The notes: a model not told the origin generated them from the sequence alone. Numbered from the stretch's first letter, positions 46,625 through 58,635 are shown. The stretch: DNA of 64,000 nucleotides from Perognathus longimembris pacificus (GCF_023159225.1 NC_063166.1:41807149-41871148); one strand, 5' to 3'. A program made the numbers and translations.

Positions 46625-47394
46625 TGACAGTCGGCCCGGGGAGTAGACACGGGCAGAGACGAAGTTTCCCCGTGGCCCGGTGCACCGGAGCCCAGGCGGC
46701 GGGGAGGGAAGTTTTCTTGAAAAGGGGGAAGGTTCTCTGGCTGGGGTGCGGGGCGCCTCTGGCCCCTTTGTGCAGGAAAGGCGGGTGGCGGCCGCAGCCC
46801 GGAAAGGGAAGTTTGCGAAGTTGGCCATCTGAAGGCAGCCGCCCCTAGCTGCGCCCCAGGCGCGCACACCTGAGGCCCGGGCGCTTGGCGACGCGGCCCA
46901 TCCGCCGCTGCCATCCCGTTTTCCTGCCACCGACCGTCGCCCAGCCCTGAACGCACTGGGAGTGCCGCACGTTCCTCTAGGCCGGACTGCCGGCCTGGCT
47001 TTACTGAAAACGAGTTTCAAGAAACAGACAAGATGAGATTTGCCAAGTACTGTGCTGACTTTGCTGTGGCGTAGTCCGCGCGCGTGCGTGGGGCCAGAGC
47101 AGAGAGGAGGTATTTTTAGCCAGCACCACACTGCTGGGACCCTGCAGATGGATACCTGCAGCCTGGCAGCCTGGCAGCCTGGCCCTCAGGAGTTGCGGTT
47201 TCTCGGTCATTGTTTCTCTATAGAAGCGAAAGGGTTAAAATCTTCACTGAGCTACCCACCTGGTCCTGAGCTGCCCACCTGGCCCTGGTCTCAAAGGATT
47301 TTAAGGGGTAAGGGCAGGGGCCGGTCCTGAGTTGTTAAGGAGTTTCAGAAAGCTCAGAAGCTCTGCAGCTAGAGAGCATATCTTGAGTGTCTGC

Positions 47395-47490
47395 AGCTGG
47401 TGTCTGGGCAGTAGGGGATTTTGGGGAAGTCACAAAACTTCTGAGGCGAGGGACTCAGTTTCCTCATCTGTGAAATGATAGGGCTCAGTT
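47395..47490 (+). mobile_element. MIR fragment in intron
   Basis: 'ggaagtcacaaaacttctgagg' followed by 'actcagtttcctcatctgtga' and 'aatgatagggct' follow the MIR core order. Confidence 0.65.
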
Positions 47491-48837
47491 TGGAGAAGTT
47501 TATGTTTCTTTCATCATTAACATTTAGACTCCTCCCTGTTTATTTTCCTGGCCACTTGGTGATGTCCTTTGTCAATTTGGGGCAGGTGGTCTTGTCCATG
47601 TGGTGGGCTTACATAGCATCACAGAACATTCAGAGTAGGTTGAAATCTTTGTTAAATTGTTCGTGGCATGGAAATGGAGATTTCAGTGGGATGAGTAAAA
47701 ACATTGCCAACCCAAAACTCCAACACAGTTTTTGAGATCTAGAATTTAAGAAAGTCTCCGTGTTTCATTCTTTACTGTTTTTCCTATTTTGCAGAACTGG
47801 AATGTACAACCGCCTCTGCTTTTACTTCTTTGTTCAATACTGATTTCTTTTTTACTAATAAATATTGAGTGCCATATGAGACCCTTGATTTTCTGCATTC
47901 GTAAAACTTTTGGTTCACATTGGCAATGGAAGAAACACTATTCCTGTTATAAAATGTCAAGAACTTGAAAAAAAAACCAAACTTCTGTTTCAGATCAAGA
48001 AAAAAGAGAAATTAGCAGGCTCTGATTTTGTGATTTTGTTAGTTAAGTGTTGTTTACAAGAATCAAATTTATGATTTGCGAATTTCAGACCCAGTAGTCA
48101 ATGAGTCATTCTACATATGCTTTTAAACTATTAGCTTAAAAGTGTGGTGGCTCTGAATTTGAATTTAAAATAGTTTTAAAAGACTAAACAGATTTCATCT
48201 TTTTATGGAATTGAAGTTTTTCAAAATGGTTGAACTAAGGAATCACTTAGAAATTGTATTTACTTGATTAAGACTTCGAAAATATGGAAACTAGCCACAC
48301 TAAAGATGAGCAGTCTAATTCCACACATGTTTTAATTTTCTATGTAAATAAATAGTACCAAGATTGTTCTAATAGAATTGGGAAACTATGAAAACAGTTT
48401 TTTTAAATACCTTAATGAAAAATGAGATATTAGGGAAGGAATGTTTATTTCAACCTCAGTCATTAAAAAAAAAAATCAGAAGTTTGTCTTCTCCTTAGTA
48501 GCTTGACAAGTGTACAAAGATTATTGGTGTAAGAATAGACATCACTAAGGAACATATTTTAAACATTTAATTATTTTGACTTAGTATTGTTCACTTTCCC
48601 CAAATGCTCAAAATTAAGAAATGACTGTTCAGGAAGAACACGTCGTGAAGACTTCAGATTTGAAAAATATGACTTTACTATTCAGATACCTATGAAAGAT
48701 TCTTGTCTAGGACTAAACATGGTTATCAATGTCATAGGAATTAAAGATTTAAAACAATTACTTGAATGACATGTTTCCTTTGTCACCATCAGAGTCTCAC
48801 AATCATTAGGCCTACTCCCCTCACCCCCACACAGAAT
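47491..48837. other. Intron sequence, nothing recognised
   Basis: AT-rich, with no exon-like open frame bounded by splice sites. Confidence 0.45.
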
Positions 48838-49022
48838 ACATTCCTACCTTCTATCCTCCTGCTTCAGCTTCCCAACTGCTAGGATTATAGACATGTACAA
48901 CCATCCCCAGCAAATTATGTATTCCTTTTCTTATTTTTTGTTTGTTTCAGTGCTGTGGATTGAGCCCAAGGTCTTGAGCATGTTAGGCAAGAATTATATT
49001 ACAGGGATACATGACCAACCCT
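48838..49022 (-). mobile_element. B4-like SINE (ID-like head + B1-like tail)
   Basis: Plus strand: 'tcctgcttcagcttcccaactgctaggattatag' in pieces (reverse B1-like), then 'tgctgtggattgagcccaagg' and 'gcatgttaggcaag' (reverse ID-like). Read on the minus strand the order is ID-like then B1-like, as in murid B4 elements. Old copy. Confidence 0.55.
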
Positions 49023-49574
49023 TATATTTTTCTTTAAGTATAGATTAAACTCTATGCTTCCATTTTTTTTGCTGATGTCAATATAGAAGGCCACAATTCT
49101 TATGCTTCCTTCTCCATAATATTTATTATTTTGTTTCAGGAAGGATGCTAAGGCCCAGAGACACCATCCAAATGAGTAAAACAGATCTGATCTTGGCTTT
49201 CCTTGAATTCAGCCCATGAAAGTGCCTTACAGGCAAAGAAAAGAGAACATGCCTTAATGGGTACACTTGGAACATTATAGCATTTTTTCCTCTCATGTTC
49301 TCAAGCCCATTTCTGTTGTTGGTGTTGAATGCACGATGAAGTTGTACATGTTGGATATTTCCTTCTCAGTACATATTTCATTCTTAGTACATCTGAGTGT
49401 ATTTTGCATTGAGTAATTATTGCTTCTTTTCTTTTAAAATTTTTACTTTTCTACCTCTTCCAAACAGTTGCCTTTGAGCCTCTTCACAGTTTAAATACCT
49501 TGGTAAACTCAAGGTTCCCAGCCCATCTTTACTGTGGGGTTGAGTTAAAGGCAGAAGAGTCTAGGGTACACGCC
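49023..49574. other. Intron sequence, nothing recognised
   Basis: No gene or repeat recognised. Confidence 0.4.
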
Positions 49575-49790
49575 TTGAGGTTTGGATATTTTGGAGCCTG
49601 CCTCTGCTTCTCACTTACTGGCTGTGTAGCTTGCTCTTATTTCTTTTCTTTTTATCTCAAAGTGCTCCCATCTATAAAATGAGGGTTATGGAATTGTGCT
49701 GGGGATAAAAAGGGTTGCTTTCAGGTGCTTAACGTAGTAGGTACAACCAGTAAATACTTGATAAGATCAGCTTTGATTATTAGTATTTAT
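49575..49790 (+). mobile_element. MIR fragment in intron
   Basis: 'gcttctcacttactggctgtgtagc', then 'cccatctataaaatgagggtta', 'aagggttgctttcaggtgctta' and 'tagtaggtacaaccagtaaat' are the MIR blocks in order. Confidence 0.75.
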
Positions 49791-50049
49791 GAAGGCAGGC
49801 CTAACATAGTCTCAGTGCCTGGTTCCCACAAACCTTAGAGGCTGCATATCCCACCAATGCCTGCGTACTCCCACGTCCTCTCTCATGCCTTGTGTAAACA
49901 GGCTGTGAGCAGTGTGAGAGCTGTTCCCTAGCTACCACTACTTGGTGTTTCCTTTGCTCATCTTTGAAGACCGAACTTGTGCTAGTAATTTTTTCCTCTA
50001 TCTATTTGTATTAGCATGTATCAGTTGTATTTTATTTTTTTCTATTTTA
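49791..50049. other. Intron sequence, nothing recognised
   Basis: No gene or repeat recognised. Confidence 0.4.
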
Positions 50050-50296
50050 CTGTGTGTATGTATGTGTGCTAGTACTAGGGCTTATACCCAGAGCCTCACA
50101 CTTTTACTTGGCTTTGTCACTCCAAACTGGTCTTTTACCACTTGAGCCACAGCTCTACTTCTGGCTTTTGGTTGGTCAATATGAGATAGGAGTCTTTTCA
50201 TGGACCTTCCTTTCTGGGATGGATTAGATCTTCAATCCTCAGATCTCAGATTCCTGAGAAGGTAGGATAACAGGCATGAACCACCACTGTCTAGTT
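50050..50296 (-). mobile_element. Dimeric SINE
   Basis: TGTATGTATG tail, 'ttaccacttgagccacagctc', 'ggttggtcaatatgagatagg', 'aatcctcagatctcagattcc' and 'ggcatgaaccacc'. Confidence 0.85.
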
Positions 50297-50842
50297 ACTA
50301 GCATTTATTAATTGTATAAAGGGGTTCATTGTAATAGTCTGCACACATGTAATGTAATTTGATCAAAGCACAAAAGACAACCCTGGTTAGGTAACCTGCT
50401 TTGAAACCCTCGGCTGAGCTATAAGGATTCTCTCCTGGGTATGGTTATGTTTTAGTGCCTCAAGAACAAAAGTGATCTCTCTATATGACACCTTTCCCAC
50501 TGAGCCCTGAAGCCTCCCAAAGGCAAGGGATGTGCTCTAATCGGTGTCCTCAGGATCTCCCTCGTGATGGCATTTTGCATAGCATCTGCAAATGCTGGCC
50601 TGGGCCTCCACTTCCTCCTGCCCTGTCAGTGAGAGCTAGGTGTATGTAGAGCTACCAGACACTCATTAGTTACTACGCATTTGGCTGAGTGGCAAAATCT
50701 TGCAGATAAATAGTTTTACTTCTGATCTAAAATAAGAAATTTGATGGATTTTTTTTTTGCTATCTAATTGGTTTTTGTGTTCTCATGATATACAGGAAAG
50801 TATTATGATTCCTTATAAACAGCTAATTAGTTTTAAATGAGT
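50297..50842. other. Intron sequence, nothing recognised
   Basis: No gene or repeat recognised. Confidence 0.4.
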
Positions 50843-51081
50843 AGTCTCTGTTGTCTCATGTCTATAATCCTAGCTATTCAGGAGGTTGAGATATGAGAAT
50901 TCAGGTTCCAAGCCAGCTGGGACAGGCAAATCTGTGAGACTTTTGTCTCCAACTGAGCCCCCTCCCCCCCCCCCCCAAGCTAGAAATGGAGCTATGACAC
51001 ATGTAGCTGAACCCCAGCCTTGAGTGAAAAAGCTAAGGGACAGCACATAGGTCCTAAGTTCAAGCCCTAGTACTGGCACAC

Positions 51082-51119
<38 letters not shown>
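50843..51119 (+). mobile_element. Dimeric SINE with C-run and (AC)n tail
   Basis: 'tgtctcatgtctataatcctag', 'aagccagctgggacaggc', a C13-type run at 50950-50978 replacing the usual 'aattaaccacc' junction, then 'ctagaaatggagctatgac', 'agttcaagccctagtactggcac', and AC repeats 51083-51119. Confidence 0.86.
51083..51119. repeat. (AC)n microsatellite in SINE tail
   Basis: About 18 AC units. Confidence 0.95.
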
Positions 51120-51121
<2 letters not shown>

Positions 51122-51863
51122 TAAATACATTTTAAATTTTTATCTCAAAGCCAATACAAAATATTTTTAAAAAATTAACCAACAAAATGACCCAGTAAAT
51201 ATTGAGTTCTCTTTATTTTCTTTGAGAAGATTGTCAAAGGACGAATTTCATTAAATGGTTCTAAATTTAGTTTTTTAGTTTCTGTTTTCACCAGGGGATG
51301 TATGTTTGGTTTATAAGCAGTCTAGGGCAGTTGGTCTAACAGAAGTGCGGTCCCATAGCAGCTGATGTCTGCTGTATTGCAATTTGAATCTAATGCAAGC
51401 CACCAAAAGCTTTAAAACCAGGAACAGGAAAGCATGCTTCCTGGTTACAGTATGACACATTTAGCCAAGGTAATTCTGCCACTTTGTTCATGTGGGCTAC
51501 AGAGTTCCCTTTCTGACTCTGCTGTAGGATTCAGCTGACTTTCAAGAGAAATGTCCTAGAAGCTCTATGCTCACCATGTAATTCTTTGTGTGCTCCACTC
51601 CCCTCCCCCCATCTGCATGCCTTTGCTCTGCAGCTACCTGTTGCTTCTGACTAGGGCCTGAGAGTGCTCTGAACTTCCTGGTGGGGCATGTGGGGAGAAG
51701 GTTTGAGGGCTCACCTCAGGGAGTTGAGAAAAAGACTGGGAGACACAACATTTGAAAATCACTTACTGAATTAACCACCAGAATAAGCCTGGAAAATACA
51801 TCTTACCTTTATTTTCCAAATCAGGACATGGAATCTACTTCTAGAATCCACTCCAGTTACTTG

Positions 51864-51867
<4 letters not shown>
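51120..51867. other. Intron sequence, nothing recognised
   Basis: No gene or repeat recognised. Confidence 0.4.

Positions 51868-51936
<69 letters not shown>
51868..51936. repeat. (GT)n microsatellite
   Basis: The longest pure dinucleotide run of the window, about 34 units. It is not clearly attached to a SINE. Confidence 0.96.
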
Positions 51937-51990
51937 GCGCGTGGTGTGCGAGTTTGTTCTTTCTAATCCTGCCCTAGCATTTGGCTGAGC

Positions 51991-52013
51991 TTTTTTTTTT
52001 TTTTTTTTTTTTT
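51991..52013. repeat. T23 homopolymer
   Basis: 23 consecutive T after ggctgagc. No adjoining SINE body is recognisable. Confidence 0.95.
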
Positions 52014-52769
52014 CACGATGTGTACGTGTGTTGGAGGACAGGTAGTCAGAGGGGCTGAGGGCCACCGGATTCCACAGAGGGAAAACTTACCACCTGATAC
52101 CATCATTCATTGCTCCAGATGAGTAGATTTGCTTTGCTTTGTGATTTTCCTCTTCCAGATGATCTTTGTAGCAGAGAACATTAAGATGGGACAGTTTCTT
52201 CATACTAATGGTATGCTATTTTTCCTAGTCTGTTAGCCTTATAGTGGTGGGAGCCATGACCCAGTTGGTCAATAATAGTATTTGGACAGGCATCATTTTC
52301 AAAGAGGTATATTATAAACCTCAAGGTTAGAGTATGTAGGATAAGTGGTTTGTACACTGAGCTCAAATATTTGCTGGTGAGATCAAGAAGAAAAAAATGA
52401 TCCATCATAACAAAAGAGACAATTCTGAGAAAGAAAGAGAGAGAGACAGACAGAAAGAGAGAGAATCTGAACCATTTTGAATCATATAGGTAGTAGGAGT
52501 GTCCCCCTTTCATCATGAATGTGCCCATCTATTCTTGGCCACCATCCTCTTGGTACCCACTTAGGGCAACTGTCCACTTGCTCTCATAGCTTCCAACCTT
52601 GTATCTTACTGGTTCCCAGTATATCTCTGTATGTTTTGTTCTAGAGTTGAAACTGTAAATGTTTAAAAGGGAATTTACTGCAGGACAAGTGGCTGCTCTT
52701 GGAGAGATCCCACCTGGAAAAGGTCAAGACTAGAGCTCCACTTCCCTCTTTCTCCCCCTCCCTTTTTTT
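52014..52769. other. Intron sequence; GAGA/GACA-rich patch near 52430-52465
   Basis: No gene recognised. Confidence 0.4.
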
Positions 52770-52998
52770 GCTAGCTTGAACTCAGAGCCTAGGCCCATAT
52801 ACCTTAGCTTTTTCCCCACTCAGATCTGATGTCCTACCACTTGAGCCACAGCTCCACATTGTCTTTTTTTTTTTTTTTTTTTTGTAGTTAACACGAGTCC
52901 TAAGGATTTGTCTTCCCTGGCTGTCTTTGAACAGAGAACCTTATATCTGAGCCCCTTGAGTATCTAGGATTATAGATATGAGCCACCAGCACCTGAGC
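52770..52998 (-). mobile_element. Dimeric SINE with internal T-run
   Basis: 'gcttgaactcagagcctagg', 'ctaccacttgagccacagctcc', a T22 run at the middle junction (52864-52883), then 'ccttgagtatctaggattatag' and 'atgagccaccagcacc'. Confidence 0.82.
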
Positions 52999-54439
52999 CT
53001 TCTCTTTTTTCTGATGGAATATTTTGTTCTGAATATTTTCATCTCTACAACAGGTTTATGGGCAAAAGGAATTTCTGTCTGGCTTTTGTGGGTCCTCTGT
53101 TCAGGCTATAGCTCTGGGGTAGGGACAGTTCTAGACCCCCTAAGTCTCTGTCCTGTCTGCTTTTCTAAAGCATGCTTTGGTTTCTGGAAACACAAACTTC
53201 TCTACAGTATACCACGATACCCCGATATACTTTTGTGAAGGCCTTTAGGGCCTGTAGTTGATACCATCTCCCTGATGGGTAGCCAGGAGGCAGCTCTGTG
53301 TGTGTGAGGGGGGTGGGGGAAGGGAAGAGAAGAGACAATTCCTGTTGCCTATTCATCTCAGTCTTGATGTCCTTGATTCAGATTGGAAGTGAAGAGAAGG
53401 TAGCAAGTCAGCTAGGGCTCAAATGCATGTGGACCACCTCTCCCTATGATTTCTTTGGAGGGGCTTGGAGTGTTGCCTGAATTTTAAAGTTCAATCAAGT
53501 CATCCAAAAAGTAGGAAAGTTGTATTTGTCAGTAAGACTGAAGAAATAATGCTATTTTATTGAGCAGTTCATGAGCTTGGTTTTGTAGCTTGCATTCTTT
53601 GGTTCATTCAATAAGTCTGTGTTTTCTTCTTGGCCTGAGCCTTCCAAGGTTAGGAGTGCTTTAGCATCACACTATCTAGAGAAGAGATAGGGGAGACCTT
53701 AGCTTCTGTTGATTGTATTATATTTCCCCTGTAACAGAGAACATAGTCATTAGTGAAACACCTTGAATAATTCAGTTTTTCGTAACTGGTGTTTTCTTAG
53801 AGGGAACTAGAGCTCCATCGATTGGGCTTGCTCTGTTGCAGTTTCACTTAGATTTTAGATTTCTCAGTGACTGGTTTCTTTTTCTCTGTGTTTGGAGACC
53901 ACGAGGGCAAGGTGAAGCTGATCTGAATGTTTGTTTTCAATACTATAAATATTTTGTTTGAGCAGTCCATGACCTTCTCAAGCCTCTTTAAAGAAGAAGG
54001 GATGTTAGGACAGTTTAGAGAAGTAAAAGACCTTCCCCTGCCATACAAGGCTTGGGACTGTAATAACTATGCATTTTGGAGAGCTATGAATTTGGCTGAG
54101 CACACAATGCCTTTGAAGAAAAACAGAGGGTTGAGTACATTTTTTCAGTATAAACTACACAACCTGTTTATCTGTTAAAGAAGTAAATCCTTACAGAGGA
54201 CTCGTTGGCTTTGGGGGAAGTAAGGAGGACTAATTGCTGGTTTGTGAAGTTCTATCCAGCACTCCCAAACTCTGCATAGAGAAATGGAATTGGTCTTAGG
54301 TCTTTTCCACATAGATGCAATTGGCCTTAGGCCCCTTTAGTTTCACTCAGATTTCCCAATAGTTCCAATACCATCACACTGAGATCCTGCTGAGCTCCAC
54401 ATGTGTATTATTTATCCCTCAAGACAGCTTTCCCATGTA
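52999..54439. other. Intron sequence, nothing recognised
   Basis: About 1.4 kb with no recognised repeat or exon. A purine/G-rich patch is at 53300-53340. Confidence 0.4.
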
Positions 54440-54704
54440 GTTTTCTTTTTTTTTGGGGGGGGGGGGTGTTGTTTGGAACCTGTACTGGGGCTTTAACTCA
54501 ACACCTTCTCACACTCTTACTGGTTTGTTCAAAGCTTAGTGCTTTACCACTTGAACCACACTACCATTTCCAACTTTTGGCTAGGTAATTGGAAATTAGT
54601 GTCTTACAGACTTTATTTGGCCTAGGCTGGCTTCTAACCACAATCCTTAGATCTCAATCTCCTGTGTAGCTACGATTACAGGCATGAGCACCAGTGCCAA
54701 GCCT
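54440..54704 (-). mobile_element. Dimeric SINE, complete
   Basis: T8G12 start, 'actggggctttaactcaac', 'gctttaccacttgaaccac', 'ggctaggtaattggaaatta', 'cttctaaccacaatccttag' and 'ggcatgagcaccagtgcc'. Confidence 0.88.
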
Positions 54705-54714
54705 CCAAGGTAGA

Positions 54715-54958
54715 TTTTTTTGTTTGTTTGTTTTTGTTGGTCATGGAGCTTGAACTCAGGGCCTGGGTACTGTTCCTGACCTGTTTTGTTCAAGGATAGG
54801 GCTCTATCTCTTTGAGCCACAGCTCTACTTTCATGGGTGTTTAATTAGAGATAAGACTCTCACAGACTTTCCTGCCTAGATTGATTTCGAACTGTGATCC
54901 TCAGGACTCAGCCTCCTGAGTAGCTAGGATTGCAGGCATGAGCCACCGGCATTAGGCC
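54715..54958 (-). mobile_element. Dimeric SINE, complete
   Basis: TTTG repeats, 'atggagcttgaactcagggc', 'gggctctatctctttgagcc', 'gtgtttaattagagataag' and 'gattgcaggcatgagccacc'. Placed 10 bases after the previous SINE in the same orientation. Confidence 0.9.
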
Positions 54959-55029
54959 TAATGTAGGTTTGATAATGCTCAAAACAGGTCTTCCAGAGAC
55001 TGTGGCATTTGTTTTTCCCCAAGGGAGGA

Positions 55030-55390
55030 TTTTTTAAAATTTATTTTTATTGTAAAGGTGATGTACAGAGGAGTTACAGTTACATAAGTCAGGTAATAAG
55101 TACATTTCTTTTTTTTTTTTTTTGGCCAGTCCTGGGCCTTGGACTCAGGGCCTGAGCACTGTCCCTGGCTTCCTTTTGCTCAAGGCTAGCACTCTGCCAC
55201 TTGAGCCACAGCGCCACTTCTGGCCATTTTCTGTATATGTGGTGCTGGGGAATTGAACCCAGGGCCTCATGTATACGAGGCAAGCTCTCTTGCCACTAGG
55301 CCATATCCCCAGCCCCAGTACATTTCTTTTTGAACAGTGTTGCCTCTTCCTTCATTTTCTCCCAATGTTCTCCCTCCCAGCTCCAATCCT
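55030..55390 (-). mobile_element. L1 3' end fragment, split by a SINE
   Basis: Plus strand: 'ttattgtaaaggtgatgtacagag', 'gagttacagttacataag' and 'aataagtacatttct', then after the SINE 'ccttcattttctccca'. This is the reverse of the 3' UTR end of the L1 at 17007-22654 (compare 22570-22650: 'gtactcattaccttattatgtaactgtacccc' in pieces). Only the last approximately 150 bases are present. Confidence 0.8.
55099..55331 (-). mobile_element. IDL-Geo SINE with exact target duplication
   Basis: The body (55114-55316) reads on the minus strand as ID-like head (ggggctggggatatggccta, 'ggttcaattccccagcacc') and Geo half ('gtggctcaagtggcagagtg', 'gccaggg...gactggcc'). It is flanked by agtacatttctttt at 55099 and 55317. 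The near-consensus sequence suggests a recent insertion. Confidence 0.93.
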
Positions 55391-55605
55391 TCACAAGTTG
55401 TATAGTTGAGACTGAGAAATTTACATGTGGCTACCCAGTTAGTTAATGGTTTTGTTGGTGTTGGAACCAGGATGGTTTGGCTTAAGGCTTTAAATACCTA
55501 ATTGTTATCTCTACTGAAACATAAATCACTTATTCATTATGACAAGGACTGGAAGACCGTAGATGTTAAAAGAAAGAATACTACCCAACATGTTTCTTCA
55601 TGCTT

Positions 55606-55828
55606 TAGATTTTTCTTTTTTTTGGCCAGTCCTGGGCCTGGGACTGAGGGCCAGAGCACTGTCCCTGGCTTCTTCTTGCTCAAGGCTAGCACTCTGCCAC
55701 TTGAGCCACAGCGCCACTTCTGGCCGTTTTCTGTATATGTGGTGCTGGGGAATCGAACCCAGGGCCTCATGTATACAAGGCAAGCACTCTTGCCACTAGG
55801 CCATATCCCCAGCCCCTAGATTTTTCTT
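55606..55828 (-). mobile_element. IDL-Geo SINE with exact target duplication
   Basis: Body 55618-55816, nearly identical to the copy at 55114. Flanked by tagatttttctt at 55606-55617 and 55817-55828. Confidence 0.94.
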
Positions 55829-56526
55829 GTATTGTTCTACCTAACATCCTTATTGAACTAAAGCAATGTGTGGCTCAACCACCAGGTAGCAAAACATCAT
55901 ATCTGACTTAATTCCTCCAGGGGAAAAAGAAAGGTAAACATTTGATACTCTCTCATCTGAATCCTGGAATAGTTGTTTCATCAATGAGGTCCACTATTCA
56001 CAGTAAATAGGCACTACATGTAGAAAGATCTCAAGAATGCAGCCAACACATTGGAGAAAGACATGGTGGGCCCAGGTTGATTTATGATGAAGTGTTTGAA
56101 CTCATTATTCTAGGCTCTTGTTTTGTACAAACTCATTTCCCTATCCTGACTTTGTGCTTAACAACTGCCATCAAATGAACCAAATGATATTTAAAGAACC
56201 TTGAAATACACTTAGTCACGTAGCTCATATATGAAAGAAATTTGGAGGCAATCCAAAACATTTACATGACATTACCTATAATGAGTATGAAATAGAAAAG
56301 AACTTTGTAACACTCAGGAATAAATTACAAATTCTGGTAATTGTTCTAAGAAAAGACTGAATTATTTTCCTGTTTTCAAAGTGGTGAATATAACAAACTC
56401 ATCAGCAAAGTTCATAAAAAAGCATGCAAACAAAAATATGAAAATTATTTCAGTGAGGTATCAGGCAACTAAATGATAAGTGTTTTTTTAATTAAAATTT
56501 ATATTTATTTGTAATTTAAAAAAATA
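55829..56526. other. Intron sequence, nothing recognised
   Basis: No gene or repeat recognised. Confidence 0.4.
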
Positions 56527-56745
56527 GTCAGTGTCTCATACCTATAATCCTAGCTGCTTAGGAGGGTGAGATATGGAGGATGGTGTTTTGAAGCCAGTTT
56601 GAGCAGAAAGATTCAGAGAGACTCCATCTCTAAAATAACCATCACAAAGCAGGAGTGGAGGCATGGGTTAGCTGGTAGAACATCAGCTATGCATGCAAGC
56701 TAAGTAAGCATGAGATTCTAAGTTTAAGCCCCAGTACTGGCCAAA
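56527..56745 (+). mobile_element. Dimeric SINE
   Basis: 'agtgtctcatacctataatcctag', 'ctgcttaggagggtgag', 'tttgaagccagtttgagcag', 'gcatgggttagctggtagaac' and 'taagccccagtactggcc'. Confidence 0.83.
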
Positions 56746-57338
56746 GTAAAATAATACAAGAAATTGTAACTAATGTAATGCCATGTTCATGTTTCTAACT
56801 AAATAGTAACTTTCACACCTTCTTATTCTTAATTTTGAGTGCCCCTAAAGTTTACAGGCTTCACTGTCCATAAGACTCAAATTTATGCCAAATGGTAAGG
56901 TTTGCTTGTCAGCTTAGGAGATAAATTTAACGATGCCTTCTCCTTCCTTCTTTAAAAGACAGACTGATGTCTGCCTCTCCCAGGTTTAGCTAAACCTGTC
57001 ATCATTTTCTTGTGTTGGAGCCCCTTGCCAAGTAGACAAAAAAGTTGTAAACATGTAATTATGGTACAACCTTGATCTTGAATAAAAGGTAACCCAAGAC
57101 TGATCCTTACTTTGAGATTTGCTTTAGGAAACATCTAGAGGAGACTGAATCCTGCAGTGCTAGGAAGCAAGGCTTTTTAGGGAGAAGGTAAAGTTTTCAC
57201 CCCCAGACATCTCCTTTTCATTATAGTGAAAAAAATAGCACAAGATGGGATTTTTTTTTGCTTCCATTCTGACACAGTTAGTGTTATTTATATTAGTAGA
57301 GGAAATCTTTGAAGTTGGTTTAGAAAATACATTCATAA
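56746..57338. other. Intron sequence, nothing recognised
   Basis: No gene or repeat recognised. Confidence 0.4.
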
Positions 57339-57580
57339 GCTGAGTGCTTGTGGTTCACGCCTGTAATCCTAGCAACTCAGGAGGCTGAGACTTGAGGATC
57401 ATTGTTCAAAGCCAGCCCAGGCAGGCAAGTCCATGAGACTCTTTATCTCCAATAAGCTACCAGAAGACTAGAAGTGGAACTGTGGCTCAAGTGATAGAGC
57501 ACTAGTCTTGAGCTGAAGAACTCAGGGACAGCGTCCAGGCCCAGAGTTCAAGCCCCACAACAGACAAACAAAAGAAAGAA
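57339..57580 (+). mobile_element. Dimeric SINE, complete, well preserved
   Basis: 'agctgagtgcttgtggttcac', 'gcctgtaatcctagcaactc', 'caaagccagcccaggcagg', 'gaactgtggctcaagtgatag' (A-box-like), 'gagttcaagccccacaac' (B-box-like), then an AAAC/AAAG tail. Confidence 0.9.
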
Positions 57581-58387
57581 AATAGGTTCATAAATCAAAA
57601 TCACAAACTAATCAAAAGTAATCAGAATTGAAAACTACAAGCCCTAACAGAAAATGTCACAAATATTTACTTGGGTTTTTGTGGTATACTAAAGAAAAAG
57701 AAACAATAGTTATTTTGAAAATTTCCTACTGCAGGTGTCTAAGAAGACTGCCTGACTAACTGGCTTGTTTATTTCAGTTGGAATTCACTGCCTCCATCTG
57801 AAGGAAAGGCTGGCCTGGGTTTGGTGGTAGGGTCATTTCTCTTTGGCTAATTATGGTGTTTTCATGCTCCCTTTCCTCTGAATAGGTAAAAATGTCTCTG
57901 AAGACTTTTTCCTAAGGTAGAAAATGATGAAGGACTTTGCCATGTCTACAAGAAGTCAAACCCAAAGGAGCTTTTATTTTTTGGGAAGACAAAATGGAAT
58001 CTTGTCTGGATATAATTAGTGTTCTGTTGCCTTTCAAAGATTTCTCCATCACTCTTAAAATATTCTGAGAAAAGACAGAATTTGCTACAGATTGACAATT
58101 TTCAGACTGTGGTTTGGGGCCCAGAAGGTGCTGCTAAGGCCCATGACTGCACTTCAGTGTAGTGTGAAGAGACTTGTTAGCACAGAGTAGACATCTTTCC
58201 ATGATGGATTTGCATGACCACCTCCTTACTATATATTATGTCAACATTTTTGTTCTCAAAACTCACTGGACAAAAATAAAGAGAACTGATGGATATAACT
58301 TGCCTTTTGTAAACATATGAAAAGGATAAAAGCCTATCCTGATATATTTTACATTTACTAGTCTAGAATCCTTTAAGTTACATTGTT
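57581..58387. other. Intron sequence, nothing recognised
   Basis: No gene or repeat recognised. Confidence 0.4.
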
Positions 58388-58635
58388 ATGAAATAATTTC
58401 TTTGTTTTGTTTTGTTTTTGTTTTTTTGGCCAGTCCTAGGCCGTGAACTCAGGGCCTGAGCACTGTCCCTGGCTTCTTTTTTGCTCAAGGCTAGCACTCT
58501 GTCACTTGAGCCACAGCACCACTTCTGGCCATTTTCTGTATATGTGGTGCTGAGGAATCGAACCCAGGGCCTCATGTATACAAGGCAAGCACTCTTGCCA
58601 CTAGGCCATATCCCCAGCCCATGAAATAATTTCTT
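58388..58635 (-). mobile_element. IDL-Geo SINE with exact target duplication
   Basis: Body about 58403-58620, including a TTTG-rich reversed tail. Flanked by atgaaataatttctt at 58388-58402 and 58621-58635. Near-consensus, like the copies at 55114 and 55618. Confidence 0.94.
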
